A program made the translations under genes and the position numbers. A stretch of 64,000 nucleotides of DNA from Cheiracanthium punctorium (taxonomy: Eukaryota > Arthropoda > Arachnida > Araneae > Cheiracanthiidae): NCBI GenBank assembly GCA_038373885.1, contig JAWZYV010012281.1:1-64000 (forward strand), in the 5' to 3' direction. Shown piece by piece: positions 12,178 to 23,724 of this stretch. How positions within the stretch are numbered: the stretch's first letter is position 1; the number at the start of each line of letters is the position of its first letter. The notes beneath the pieces were generated by a model. It was given only the letters and a program-made list of their open reading frames with translations. It was not told where the DNA came from and made no database searches.

Positions 12178-12680
12178 CATTCCTATATTAAACGCGGAGT
12201 GTGTGTGTGTATGTCGGAGCAATCTCGAAAACCACTCTAAGGATTCTTTCTAGATTTCGTACTTGGGGGAATTTTGGACCCCTGAAACGATTGAGATAGG
12301 TCACATGACTGAAAAAACTCTAAAACGCTCAAAATATAAAATTTTAAAATTTTGCACAGTAGCGCCATCTATTGATAATTTGAGAAACACAGTGGATGCA
12401 ATCTTCGGAAAAAGGACATTCAAATGAGTTTGGGGCGGATTAAAAAATAGATGCAATCGATATATAATATAATCGAAAATTAATTTCGCAAAGAAACAAA
12501 ATAAATGGAACTTGATATCCAGTACACAGACAAATAAATATTTTAGTAACTGCATCTATTACACCTTTCAGATACATAAGTTTTTTTAGAATAAAAAAGT
12601 TATTTTTATTTCAAACTGTCGTCCTGGCAACCAGCGAAAGAAAAAGAGAAAACCTCCCCGTTGCCATTCCCCGCAAGCAC
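12178..12680 (+). mobile_element. Helitron-like 5' end in the copy 3 insertion
   Basis: At 12181 the sequence reads TCCTATATTAAACGCGGAG followed by a GT run and CTCGAAAACC. This resembles Helitron 5' ends that begin TC and continue TATATTA(T)AAAGCGGAG. The remainder to 12680 is AT-rich, with a GTAGCGCCATCTATTGATAA segment. No matching 3' hairpin is seen before unit sequence resumes at 16386, so the element is truncated or rearranged. Confidence 0.45.
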
Positions 12681-13822
12681 AGGTGCATTTCGCCAGCCCC
12701 CCCCCCCCACCCACCAAAACCGATTTCGATGAAAATGTTTCGGATCGTTTGTACCTCGTTTGTACCCGTTTGTACCACCAAACTTTTCATTTGTACCTCA
12801 TTGGTATCTTCACAATAAGTGTTTCCTTGTCGGGGGGCTGGCGGAATGCCTAGCCCCCCCACCAACGAATTTTCAAAAATGAACGATGCCAATCGTTTGT
12901 ACCTCGTTTGTACCCATTTGTACCAACAAAATTTTCGTTTGTACTTCACTGGTAGTTTAACAATAAGCGTATCCTTGTGGAGAGGGCTGGAGAAACGGTA
13001 GCCCCCCCACCAACGAAATTTCAAAAATGAACAGTGCCAATCGTTTGTACCCATTTGTACCTCACTGGTAGTTTAACTACAGGCGTATTTTTGTGTGGGG
13101 GGGGTAGGCATTTCACCAGCCCCTCCACAAGGAAACGCTTATTGTGAAGATACCAGCGAGGTAAAAACGAAAAGTTTGCTGGTACAAACGGGTACAAATG
13201 AGGTACAAACGATCTGAAACATTTTCATGGAAATCGGTTTTGGTGGAGGGGGGGGACTGGCGAAATGCACCTGTTAAACTACAAGTTAGGTACAAACGAA
13301 AATTTTGTTGGTACAAACGAGTACAAACGAGGTACAAACGATTGACACCGTTCATTTTTGAAAATTCGTTGGTGGGAGGGGCTGGCGAAATCCTAGTCCC
13401 CCCCATACACATAGATACGCCTGTAGTTAAGCTACCAGTGAGGTAGAAACGAAAATTTTGTTGGTACAAACGGGTACAAATGAGGTACACACGATTGGCA
13501 CTGTTCCTTTTTGAAAATTCGTTGGTGGGGGACTATCGTTTCTCCAGCCCCCCCACAAGTATACGCTTATAGTTAAACTACCAGTGTGGTACAAACGAAA
13601 ATTTTGTTGCTACATACGGGTACAAACGACTGCCATCGTTCAATTTTGAAAATTCGTTGGTGGGGGGGGCTAGGCATTTCGCCAGCCCCCCCATAAGGAA
13701 ACGCTTATTGTGAAGATACCAATGAGGTACAAACGAAAAGCTTGCTGGTACAAACGGGTACAAACGATCTGAAACATTTTCATCGCAATCGGTTTTGGGG
13801 GGGGGGCTGGCGAAATGCACCT
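12681..13822. mobile_element. 1.14 kb foldback element with alternating ~140 bp repeats
   Basis: The ends are inverted: AGGTGCATTTCGCCAGCC at 12681 and its complement ending at 13822. Inside, ~140 bp units carry C- or G-runs, a TTGGTGGG/CCCACCAA block, a TTTGAAAATTCGTTGG block, and clusters of TTTGTACC (or GGTACAAA) spaced 10-12 bp apart. About three units run in one orientation on the left (to about 13090) and about five in the opposite orientation on the right. Long reading frames at 12611-13054 (-) and 13113-13490 (-) simply run through these repeats and are not taken as genes. No transposase is seen. Confidence 0.7.
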
Positions 13823-13939
13823 GAACTATTGCCTATATTAATCACGAAATAGTATTACACGACAATTATGTCATTAAAACACATCTGAAGCCAGTAATTA
13901 TTATATATCACGTTCATAAGTCTATGTATTTAATTTTTT

Positions 13940-14112
13940 GAAGTTCTGCTAATTCAACGATCTCCATTTACTTCGCCTCGATGGAAATATAAACAACCTG
14001 AGATGCGCCGTTACCCAGTGTGCGTAGCGCCATCTGCTTTCAACAACAGCGTTATCCAACATTCTGAGAGAAGTGTCCCACCTATAAATTTACCTTCGTG
14101 GTTTCAGCTTAG
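13940..14112. repeat. Dispersed repeat shared with 26075-26260
   Basis: GAAGTTCTGCTAAT, then CATTTACTTCGCCTCGATGG, GTGTGCGTAGCGCCATCTG, and GAGAAGTGTCCC followed by TATAAATTTA match the stretch at 26075-26260 inside the 1971 bp TIR element. That copy has about 13 bp more in the middle. Its origin is unknown; the TATAAATTTA could be a promoter-like remnant. Confidence 0.6.
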
Positions 14113-14176
14113 CCGAATAATTTAAATGAAAATGACACAAAGAAAGAAGATCCTGTGACGTAACATTAAAATTCCG

Positions 14177-14179
<3 letters not shown>

Positions 14180-14221
<42 letters not shown>
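14180..14221. repeat. Poly-T tract (42 T)
   Basis: Uninterrupted T homopolymer. On the minus strand it would be a poly-A tail, possibly of a retroposed sequence, but nothing recognisable lies beside it. Confidence 0.9.
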
Positions 14222-14224
<3 letters not shown>

Positions 14225-14704
14225 GGCTCTAGGTTGAATTCTACTTTAACTGCCTTATACGTTGACGATAAATATTTAAATTTAGTTATCCTGACGATTT
14301 TTTTTATGGGACAACCGTTTATAATGAACCGACCTTTGAAACGCCGATGAAAAAATTTACAATGATACGATCGATTCCTAAATTGGGCTCTTAACCGAAA
14401 TTCAAATTAATTTTGCAGGTGATCAGCCATCAGTTTAGTTTTCATTCACTGCAGTTGATGATTTATTTATTTCAACTTATTATGAACTCATTTATTTTAT
14501 CATCGTATGGACAACTTTTGAAAAAAGTTGCGGGTAGAACTTTACGATGTTAGCGAACTCCTGGGCCTGACTCAGGATGTAGAAAATATAGAAAACCATT
14601 TTATTTTTCAAAAAAAGTTAAACTGGGTAGTAATTTAGAAAAACTATCATAAATGAATTGAAATCGTAATTTTCTCTCCAAAGCCTGGCAACCGTGACTT
14701 CAAT

Positions 14705-15118
14705 ATGAGGTCAATGTCACTTGCAATACATAATTCTGACGCTCAAATGATAAGCATTTTTTATTCTCTTAAAATAAATGGAGCTGAAAATTGCAAAAAA
14801 TCGCTTAGAAATCAGGGAACGGGTGAATTTTCAGATTTTTTTCTATATGTATATCACATAATTATGAAAATTTTCAGGCCTATCGCACCAACGAACAGTG
14901 TATATTTTACGCTATTAGGCAATACTCTTTTATCTGTTTGTATTAATGATGGTAAAAGTTTTGTTTTTGAGTGGTTGAATTGGAATTGTGACAGAGTCAG
15001 GGATCAGCGTAACGATATAGTAGGTTACGATGTATTTTTGGATTTATTCAAGGTTAGAAGCCCATTTTTCCAGTCCATCCGTTTGATTTATTATTGTGAA
15101 CGTTTAAGTAGTTGTTAA
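14705..15118 (+). other. Unrecognised 137-codon open frame in the copy 3 insertion
   Basis: This frame starts MRSMSLAIHNSD and ends YYCERLSSC. It matches no family I know. Composition is rich in I, F, S and N, as expected for open AT-rich sequence. No signal peptide, zinc finger or clear membrane segment is seen. It lies between the foldback element and the Helitron protein remnant, so if it is real it would most likely be transposon cargo. The frame is longer than its neighbours, but a chance frame is quite possible. Confidence 0.2.
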
Positions 15119-15469
15119 AGTTATTATAAAAGAATGTTTTTGACCTATTCTGTTTTGATTTCATGATTTCGAAGTGTGCTTTTGCGCTAATTAATTTAAA
15201 TTGCGTTACATGTTTTCTTTTCTTAAGCGTGAGTTTATAAAAGAAAATTATGTTTAAAGCATATTTGTGTAAGATTATACTTTTATAGAATCTATATTTA
15301 TGTAAGAAAACTGAATATAAGTTTATAGAATTTATGTAAGATGTATTGTCTTTGAATTAGAAAAATAAGTATTTTATGTTTAAATTGAAGCACTATAGAG
15401 AAATTTACAATTTCAATCGTAAAGAATGATCATCATAGATGTATTGCATGACAAAGACGTAAATACATG

Positions 15470-16380
15470 AAAGTGTAGCTGAAAAACGAGCTCTGGAAAC
15501 ACATGTGATCACCGGCAGCAGCACTTAGCCCAAATGCGTGAATGTGCAGCTCAAACACAAGCAGAAGACAGACATGATTAGTATTTGAAAGGAGAACGAC
15601 ATAGAACAGCTAGACGTCGACAAATGCTTCGGGTAGACAGTCCAAGTACCTACAAAGGATACTTATATCATCATAGTTTACAACCTTTTAACATGGCTTG
15701 CATTTACCGTGGAGATTTGCATTTTCCTGAAGTAGGACAGTCATGATGTAGGACATTCCAAATTTCCTAATGAATTGGTGCGTTTGTTTCTTCGATGTCA
15801 CCCACATTTCAAAGAATTTCATAAAAGAATTCGAAATTTGAAAGCATACTTCACAATGGCTTTGTTCACAGTGTATGACGAGTGAAACTATTAACGATTT
15901 TGGTGTGTACAGCTACGTTGCCAAAAGTGTATAACAGACTTGATGAATCTTTTTTATAAACTCATTCATTTGACAGTTCAACCAACTCAAATTCTTGATG
16001 TTGAATTTGAACGTCCTCAATATGGACAGATATATTTCTGAAGTAACGAAGACGCTGTTAGTGAATGCATCGCCCAAGATCTTTGCTGATACCCTCGCTA
16101 ATCTACTACAGAAGGAAAGGAGGCAGCTTAAGTTAAACAACTTTTTGCTCAACTCTGATGGCACCGACCATCGAATGTTTAGCATCCCTCTTCAAAACAA
16201 AGTATATGCCATTGTAACATTGAATGCCGACCAAAGCTTACCTGATAATGAATAAGCTATCCGACAGCGTTGTAAATCTTTGGCAACCATGAAGATTATT
16301 GATACCTTCCAAGGCAATTTACGTACTCATTATTTTACACTTAAGGAGCCTTTAGATTTTGAGCATGGCTCGGTAACCTG
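15470..16380 (+). pseudogene. Helitron Rep/helicase N-terminal region, decayed
   Basis: Autonomous Helitrons encode a Rep-helicase whose N-terminal part has an arginine-rich ETPEQ-type repeat region and a zinc-finger-like segment. Here one frame gives HRQQHLAQMRECAAQTQAE, a stop, then GERHRTARRRQMLRVDSPS and FNMACIYRGDLHFPE, matching the usual arrangement before the CxxC segment. A shifted frame then gives FPNELVRLFLRCHPHFKEF and HKRIRNL, the typical following block. After 15900 the resemblance fades; a GQIYF-S-NEDAVSE piece near 16020 may belong. Several stops and frameshifts make it dead. The HUH nuclease and helicase domains are absent. Confidence 0.6.
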
Positions 16381-18082
16381 GTACACTAAAATAAAAAGAT
16401 GAGTCGTGATTTCTCTTTTTTTCTCGAGAGGTATGTTTTTTTTTTTTTTTTTAGAAAGTAAGAATGGTTTCTGTATTAAATTTTTTGATTAACTTCATTT
16501 GCTTATACATGGAAGATGTAAAATGAAATATTGAAAAATATTTTTAAAAAACACATTTTTTATATACTTTACTTTTTTTTTAGTTACGCAAAACGCAATA
16601 GGTAGGTTCTAGTTCGAGAGAGAGAGTTTACGTAATATATGATATTAGAATTTATAGTATAATGGATAACAATTAATAATGGATGTTTAAGCTGAAAACT
16701 AGTAAAGCAAAGCAGAAGTGTTTCATTAGTTTAATAATAATGCATAAATAGTTGTAAGAGAACTTTGCTGTAAGAAATAATCTGTACTCTGCATTAAAAG
16801 ATTTGCATATTATATTGTAAGACACATTTTAATGCAAGTTTTTTAAATATTCTGTTCGAAGGGGTAATCAATGTAGATTATAATTTAAATCATTGCTGGA
16901 AACTTTAACGAAATATAATTAATCACTTTCTGTAAACAGTAAATATTTCTTAAACTTTCTCAAAATGACATCCGAATCTCACGTATAGCTGAAAATTTTT
17001 GCTATATTCATAGCAAAAAAGTACTGTTTACTGAAATTAGCTAATAATAATCAGCAAAAGTTGGCAACCATGTCCAAACGGACTTGCTACAACCTCATAA
17101 GGTTACTGTGGACAAAACATCGGTTAATTACATTCCAGAGCAGTTTGATATTCTCTTACAGACCTCCAAGAAGCTCTGAATGCGCAAACTCATAATACAT
17201 AGAGGTTTTTATAAATTATAGGATACTTTGCATTTTTTCTTCGGCTTCACGAATGGTGGATTATTTTTTTCTTGAGTTCTTCGTTAAAGCACTTCTTCTA
17301 CTACATAAGAGAAGCAGATTGTCCTTGCAAAGTTCTTTGGAGAATCAAATATGCATCTATTGAACGTGGGCCATTCAGAAGTTGAACTGGTAAAAATGAC
17401 ACTACAATTACATACCATTATTATACAATTACACTACAATTACATACCATTACATTACGGCATATAACGTGCCACTTTTTGTAAATAGTGATATGTTTAA
17501 AATTGAGAGTAGCCAACTCCCCCGATTAGCTGAACATTTTCTCTTACATTTTAAGCGGAAAATGAGTGCTTACAAAAGTGGTTCATTTATTCTATGAAAG
17601 CTGCCATCTCTTCAGATTTTATCTGAAGATATTTCAACAGTAATTTTTACTGTTAAACTAAGTGTACCTTAAACTTGTCCAAATTTTGTCGCAAAATTCC
17701 ACAGTTTAGAAGTTGCGGAAAAAAATTCTCTGATTAAGTTGAGCGGGTTCAAAACTGTGGTTTACGGAATCATTCAAATATTTTTATTTTTTTTTTTTTG
17801 AAACAGAAATGGGTTTTTTCGTCATATTAATTATAAAAATGTTAATAAAAAGTTTATATAACACTTTTCAGGTGTCCGAAAAATGACTGATAGATTTGAA
17901 AATCAATATAAAAAGGCGGAGTGCGAGAGATAGGTGTAGTTTTCGGCTTTATGTTGAGTAGATCACGGAATTTTATCCCACTAAATTTCAAATTTAGTTA
18001 ATATTTTTACCCACTGGTGGCGTTGAAAACTATGAAAACATAAAAACCGGTAGGAATATTTTGCAAAGACTCTTGCAAAAAT

Positions 18083-19600
18083 CTAAACAGTGACATTTTC
18101 AATGCAACCCCCATATGCTGCTACAACGTAGTGCAGTCTCAGGCAAAAATTTTCAGACATCCGTTCAAACATGTGACTTGGATTTGTCTCACATGGAGTA
18201 CAGATGTGTTGCTTGAGCTCCGCAATTGTTTGTGGAGTTTGGCTGTATACCAAATCTTTCAGGTGGTCCCAAAGAAAAAGGTCGCAGGGTGTCAAGTTTG
18301 GCGTATAAGGAGGTCATGCCATGCCACTTCCTGCATGCATGTCGTTATCCAAGGCAATAACCGGCTCACTGAAATGTTCGTTCAAGAACTCAAATACTGC
18401 AGACGTTCGATTTTCGCGAACATCATCTCGCATGAACCAGGAGGCATCCGAACTGTCAACAAAGCAGTATGAATCCCAAATATTCTTCCAGAATCCCAAG
18501 ATATCGTACAGCATTTATGGGTTACTTTTGAAAAAAAATGCTCTATTATTCCTTTTGAGGAAACTGCAGCCCATACCATTATTTTTGGTGAATGCAGGGA
18601 TGAAGGTTCAGCAATATGAGGATTTTCGCTTCCTCAAATTTGCGAGTTCTGCTTGTTGACATAGCCATCGAGGTGAAAATACGCTTCGACCGAAAACCAT
18701 ATGTTGCCAACATCGAGTTCACCGTCATCCGCAAATTTTCATCATGGTGTTCTCGAAAGTATAGCGTGCATTAATGCATTTGGACTGAGGGGTTGGTGAG
18801 CCTGGACTTTGTACGGGAACATGTGAAGGCTGTGGCGCATGAGACGGTGAGTGCTGATTCTTCGGAGTTCCGTACAAGATCCCACACGGCGTTCGGAAGT
18901 CCGGGGCCGCTGTTGAATCACCTGCTGTACGGCTTCAGCATTCGACTGTACCTGCAAGGCGTGGCCGGCCGACATTTCCAATACGGTCATCATTAACGGT
19001 GTTATTCGAAAAAATCATGTGATTTTGGTACAGAATTACAAATAAACTAATTATGCCAGGCACTTCAAAATTTTGAAACTGTCTCTTTATAAGCTGTATT
19101 ACGTACTGCGAAGACAGGTCAATCTGTATCCGTTTCAAAACTTTTAGAAAAAATTCTTACAAATCGGAAATTTTCGCAAAGCGTGTCACTCTTCGAAAAA
19201 TCTTGCAGCTCAGATCCATGTTTAAGAATTTTTTATGAAAATTTCACAAAAGCCACAGCTTTTTCGCTTATCGTAGTGTGTAAAACAGCTTATGAAGAAC
19301 CATCTGGTATTTTTTGGAGACCATGGTGCTATTGGTTTATTTCAATTTGTGTACCAAGACTAAAAACAGAGTTCTTTTTTTTCGAAGAACAGCCTTAAAG
19401 CTCCCCATTCGTTCGAATTTCTGGAATAGAGTCCTTATCGCATTTTCTGACGTCCCGTTTCTCACGTGAAATTTTCTTTGAAAACTGCGCCTCGTTTGAA
19501 AAAAACTGTGTTCCAGGCGTGGAACTCTATTACAATAACTACCCACTGTTCAACGGAAAAAACCTTTTTGGTAGATCGGACTTGCAATCTCAACAGCACA
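18083..19600 (-). pseudogene. Transposase pseudogene of the full-length mariner copy
   Basis: Read from the minus strand, the parts occur in family order. An N-terminal FSVEQWVVIVIEF-like segment lies near 19560; TRRSFQRKFHVRNG...FQKFERMGSF is at 19400-19500 (first helix-turn-helix). After the inserted element come NDDRIGNVGRPRLAG, then VIQQRPRTSERRVG and STHRLMRHSLHMFPYK (second DNA-binding part), near 18820-18990. The catalytic part follows: RTSAVFEFLNEHFSEPVI and TPCDLFLWDHLKDLVYSQT, with the last catalytic aspartate in TPCD. It ends ENFCLRLHYVVAA..GCIENVTV at 18083. Several frameshifts and stops break it. Without the insertion the gene would span about 1.1 kb, normal for the family. Confidence 0.75.
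18997..19394. mobile_element. 398 bp MITE with TTAA flanks, inside the transposase
   Basis: Termini CGGTGTTATTCGAAAAAA and, inverted, GGCTGTTCTTCGAAAAAA; similarity continues through TTTTGGTACA and AAATAAACTAAT. TTAA stands on both sides (18993-18996 and 19395-19398). Removing the element and one TTAA joins the transposase in frame from ERMGSF to NDDRIGN, confirming the borders. TTAA is the target of piggyBac and Kolobok families; a 2 bp TA duplication within it cannot be excluded. Confidence 0.75.
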
Positions 19601-19843
19601 CGCTATCAACTAAACGACGAACTATGGAATGGCGAGCTGAAATACGTCCTTATAACTATACCTGTTACAGATCGCGTGCACCGCCATTTCTTGGTAGAAA
19701 CGTTTACTAAATTTGAAATTTTGTGGGATAAAATTCCCTCATTTTCAAAGCATAAGGCCTCAAACGATACATATCTATCGTCTTCCGTCTTTTTTTTTTT
19801 ATTGACTTTCAAAATCCATCAGTCATTTTTGGGACAGCCGGTA

Positions 19844-20598
19844 TCTGCTCTAGCTACTTATATGAAATTTGAATGTCGATATTCACAGCCATAAAAGGGA
19901 TGCTGTTTATTTTGAAGGGCTATAGGTAATAAACAATTCCAATTTTTTAAGTTAAACAGGTCCAACAATTCCGAAACGGTCAATGCTGAAGCCCTGAAAT
20001 GTTTTTCGATGAAATCAGCTGTAAAAAGCATTTTGAAAGTCTCAAACGTAGTTCGGAGTACATTTGCGATGCCGTTCAACTCCTGTTTACCACAGATTTT
20101 AAGAGGTGAGATTCAGTTTCAAGAAAGTCAGATTGGGATTTCTGTAAATTGTTTCTTTTTCTAGGTTCCGCAGAGAAAGAAAAGAAATCATGCAAAACTT
20201 TGGAAAACCAATTTTGTGTAGAGCATCGTAATGTGCTAAAATACAGCATGTGCTGAAAAGTATGTTTTGTTCTGTAAGTATATTTGTCAGATTAGCAATA
20301 ATAATTAATAAAAAAAAGAAAATTCATGAGGATAATTTTGTTTCTTACTAATCTCTCTAGCTACTAAATTACTAACTACTAAATTATACTACTATTAAAA
20401 ACAGTAGTCTAGGACTAAATAAAGAAGAATTAAGCTATATTACTTTCTTTTCTTTTATGACAGCTATAAGGTGGACATTCTAATTTTTCGAATTTAAACA
20501 TTTTCCGTGATTTTTCTGCGAAACTAAATGCAGAATATTTTCAAAATATTTTTTCCAGGCCTAAGTAAGTCTAAATGAAGTTAGAATTTTATTTTCAG
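19844..20598 (+). repeat. Unit segment present in copies 3 and 4 only
   Basis: Starts TCTGCTCTAGCTACTTATATG directly after the mariner right end and runs to the CAGCCCATTTA block. Copy 4 has the same sequence at 58988-59640. Copy 2 lacks it, passing directly from truncated mariner to CAGCCCATTTA. I find no gene in it. Confidence 0.7.
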
Positions 20599-22997
20599 CC
20601 CATTTAAAAAACTCATGCATTGTAATGTTGATATTCTTGCTTTTCACACCTCTCGCAATAATAACTGTGCTTTATTTTATTTTTTTAACGCTTGATTGTT
20701 AAAGCATGCGTATTACAATAAATTCAAAACAAAAGTAAACAAATGGTTCAAGATTTAAATAGCATCATTTAAGCAGTAAATTTTCAAATAGTGTTCGATG
20801 AGGTGAGTATGACCAATTTCGAAAATTTTCAATTTATGTTTTGTTGAGCCTCTTAATTATAGGAAAAATGTTTTAACTAATGAAGGAGAAATTTTGGACT
20901 GTTAAGTTGTCTTAGTAAAATTCGTGTTTCCGTGTGTTTATTTGCTTTTAATGCCAAGCTTTTAGAATAAATAAAAACGCATGAGAAAAATTAGATACTG
21001 CAAGCAAAAACACGTAAAAAACGCTCAAAGTAACCTATGACTTTCGAAAATGTCCGTTGTCATTGATATCAAGCATAATCAAAGAAGTGAAATTTCAATG
21101 GCAGTAATATATTTTAATTTATTAAATTGAATGATGTCAACTGTTTCATTTCATATGCATAAAACTACATTACATTAGATCGGGACATGCAAGCTGGATG
21201 TTTTTTTGATGAGGTTTCCTACTGGTTTATTTTAGATATTCATTTAAAAAGAAAGTAGAAGTTTGCGAGTGGTATTACAGTTAGCCAAAATTACAAGGGA
21301 TTTTAAATACTTCCCTTATACTCGCAAAACGGCTCTCTCCATTCAAGTAAGAGAACCTCTCGTGACCCCATTTAACACTGAGTGAAGAATATCGCATAGA
21401 AAAATTTACTTGTAATGTTATCTAGAAAAACAAAGAAAGTTTGTGGTTGTATAAACTAAACGATTTTCAATTGATTTACTGTAGGGTAAATATATTTATA
21501 AATATTTGAAATAATAATGAATTTTTCGCGCTTTCTTCAACCAGTGAAATGAAACTGCGAGACATATAGAAATAACCCTTGTTTGGATAAATACTGCATG
21601 TGAACGCTGAAATACCCAGTATATAAAATTGTAAGCAGCCAAACGACAGAAAACTTAAATTGTTTTTAAACAAGGCAAGTGCCCTCTTGCAGACGGGAAA
21701 ATGCCATCAGCAAGATAGTTTTAAACTAATTGCAAATGCACTTTTTTCCACAAACGACTGGTAATAGAAAGTATTTTGGAGCAAGCAATCTGTATTTCAG
21801 CAGACGGCAGTGGTTAACCAAGCGATCTATCTCGAGCAAATCCTAGATAATCGACATAAAAATTGCTCACCCTTTTTGATAAACTTTTTTTGCTAGCATT
21901 TTTGTTTTTCGTCGCCCTTAAGTCTGGCCGGCCATATTGCATTGCACCATCTTGACTCCCACTCGTATTGGCCCTGCGTCCTCTCGTTTGAACTTATCTG
22001 AATCTCATCTATTTAAAAGAATAAATAAAAGAAAAAGGAACAAGAAATAGAGTCATTCACTGTACTACATAAAAATCAAACCCAGATAATTACATAAAGG
22101 AAAGGATTGTCCAACAAGTGTTTTAATGGCAGAACAAAAACACTTCGAAATGGCATTCATTTCAAAAATTAAATAAAAATGGAAAAATAAATAGTTTTTT
22201 CCAATTCTTTTTTCTAAACCGGCAATACGGAGACCGTACAAATATGAAGTCTTTTCGAAATTGTTATTGTATGTGTTTCTCGTGGGACTTAACAGAAATA
22301 AGAAACCAAATGATTGTCCAGAATCGATTATTTTTCAATTTTTATAAAAATAAAATTGAACCTTTGGCACACAGATTTCAAAAAAACATTTCCATGTTAG
22401 AATAAACTCTTGAGACTTTATTATGATATACTTGTAACTCAAATCTAAGAGGCTGCAAAAAGTGAGTCAATTCAAGCACGGAAAGTTTAATAACAAAAAG
22501 AATTACTCGATTATCTCTTTTTAAATACATTGCTTAATTTTGATTAGGTTAATTAATCTGGCAAAGTTTTTGTGTGTCTGTGTACACTCAAAAATAATAT
22601 ATACCGGAGAAACGGAAGTGGAGTGAATCCAAGATAACCGACTGTCAGCTATTTGAAGTGGGTAAACTCACACAGTTTACAGTCAAGAGACACAATTACT
22701 GCATTATTATATAGGATTATATTATGAATTCTTTAACTAAAAACACTCGCTCTCATAATATCGCACATATGAGATTTCGTAAACCAATTATTATTTCAAT
22801 GAGTTAACATCTTACGACAAACCTCATCAAATGCATACAGTCGGTGCCTTTGTAAGTCTGGTGAACTTCACAAAGGCAATCTCCTTCTATTACGTAGCAC
22901 AAAATGTGATTTCACATTATATTTGGTAAGATATTTTTCTCTGAAATGTTTATTAATTATAGTTTATATGTACTCTTGGGTAATTATTGGTCACTCA

Positions 22998-23032
<35 letters not shown>
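22998..23032. repeat. (AAT)n microsatellite, array copy 3
   Basis: Triplet run at the same unit position as 9950-9975 and 61968-61996. Confidence 0.9.
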
Positions 23033-23036
<4 letters not shown>

Positions 23037-23281
23037 ATCATCGATTTGTCAAATTAAATTTTATTCAGCTTATTACATAAGTCACTCTGGCAGACTTTCG
23101 TTATACGATCGCAACCTATCAAATCATAAACTGTGTCATATACAGTCGTGGCTCCAATTAGGGTTTTTATCTCAAACAATAATTGAATATTATTTCTCAT
23201 GAATATTAAAAATTTCTTATTATAAAAGAGATGGACGAAAATGAAAAGAAAAGTATGAACTTCTTAAATATTTTACGAGAG

Positions 23282-23455
23282 TTGTGCCAACTGCTCAGGA
23301 ATATAACTAACCACTTTTTTTAATACAGTAATATATGGCTTGCATTACAGCAAAATTTCGAAAATGTAGGAATGGGCTGAGTAGTATTTAAAAAAAAGTA
23401 AAACATTATTCTTTACAAAAAGTCGTTAATTATGTTCCGGAGAAGTTGGTAACAC
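23282..23455. mobile_element. MITE of the 177 bp family, array copy 3
   Basis: Counterpart of 10392-10562 with the same ends (GTGCCAACTGCTCAGGAATA and TATGTTCCGGAGAAGTTGG). Confidence 0.7.
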
Positions 23456-23724
23456 TGTTTTAACAACCATTGTATATGCAAATCAGTACATATGAAAATT
23501 CTTTCTGGATTAACATCATCGTCGAATATATTAAGGAAATTAAATTATATGTGTTTTATTTTGTATCTATATAAATAAAATTAGACTTTTGTCTGTACGT
23601 TTTTTTGGATTCAAAAATTTTGCGATTTCTATCCGTTTCAAGAACCCGGGAATCCGGTGCGACCCTCAAAAAAAAATTTGTCTGTCTGTCCTTCTGCCAT
23701 TCTGTCCGTGACACTTTTTTTGTT

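Larger units (their letters stand above)
17868..19841 (-). mobile_element. Full-length mariner/IS630-type element, 1974 bp
   Basis: Left end TCAGGTGTCCGAAAAATGAC and right end, read inward, CCGGCTGTCCCAAAAATGAC form inverted termini. Similarity continues for about 150 bp (TTTGAAAATCAAT, TTTTATCCCACTAAATTTCA, TTTAGTTAAT). The right flank is TA at 19842; the left flank is TT here but TA in copy 2, so a TA target with one later substitution is likely. The transposase remnant fills the inside on the minus strand, and an extra element (18997-19394) sits in its 5' part. Confidence 0.75.
16387..23493 (+). repeat. Array unit copy 3, right part
   Basis: Unit sequence resumes at CTAAAATAAAAAGATGAGTC, equal to about 4664 in copy 2, and stays colinear to ATATGCAAATCAGTACAT at about 23493. 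Differences from copy 2: a full-length mariner (17868-19841); a further ~750 bp (19844-20598) that copy 2 lacks but copy 4 has; no MITE at the place equal to 9515; and loss of about 170 bp at 23118 that copies 2 and 4 keep. Short frames in it are not conserved between copies. Confidence 0.75.

Noticed and set aside
12611..13490. 147- and 125-codon minus-strand frames with repeated RYKRKFCWYK-like peptides
   Set aside because: The peptide repetition comes from the ~140 bp DNA repeats of the foldback element; frames occur on both strands and stop at unit changes.
15913..16255. Pair of opposite-strand 86-90 codon frames
   Set aside because: They lie at the decayed end of the Helitron protein remnant; neither agrees with that protein's reading frame, so they are treated as part of the pseudogene.
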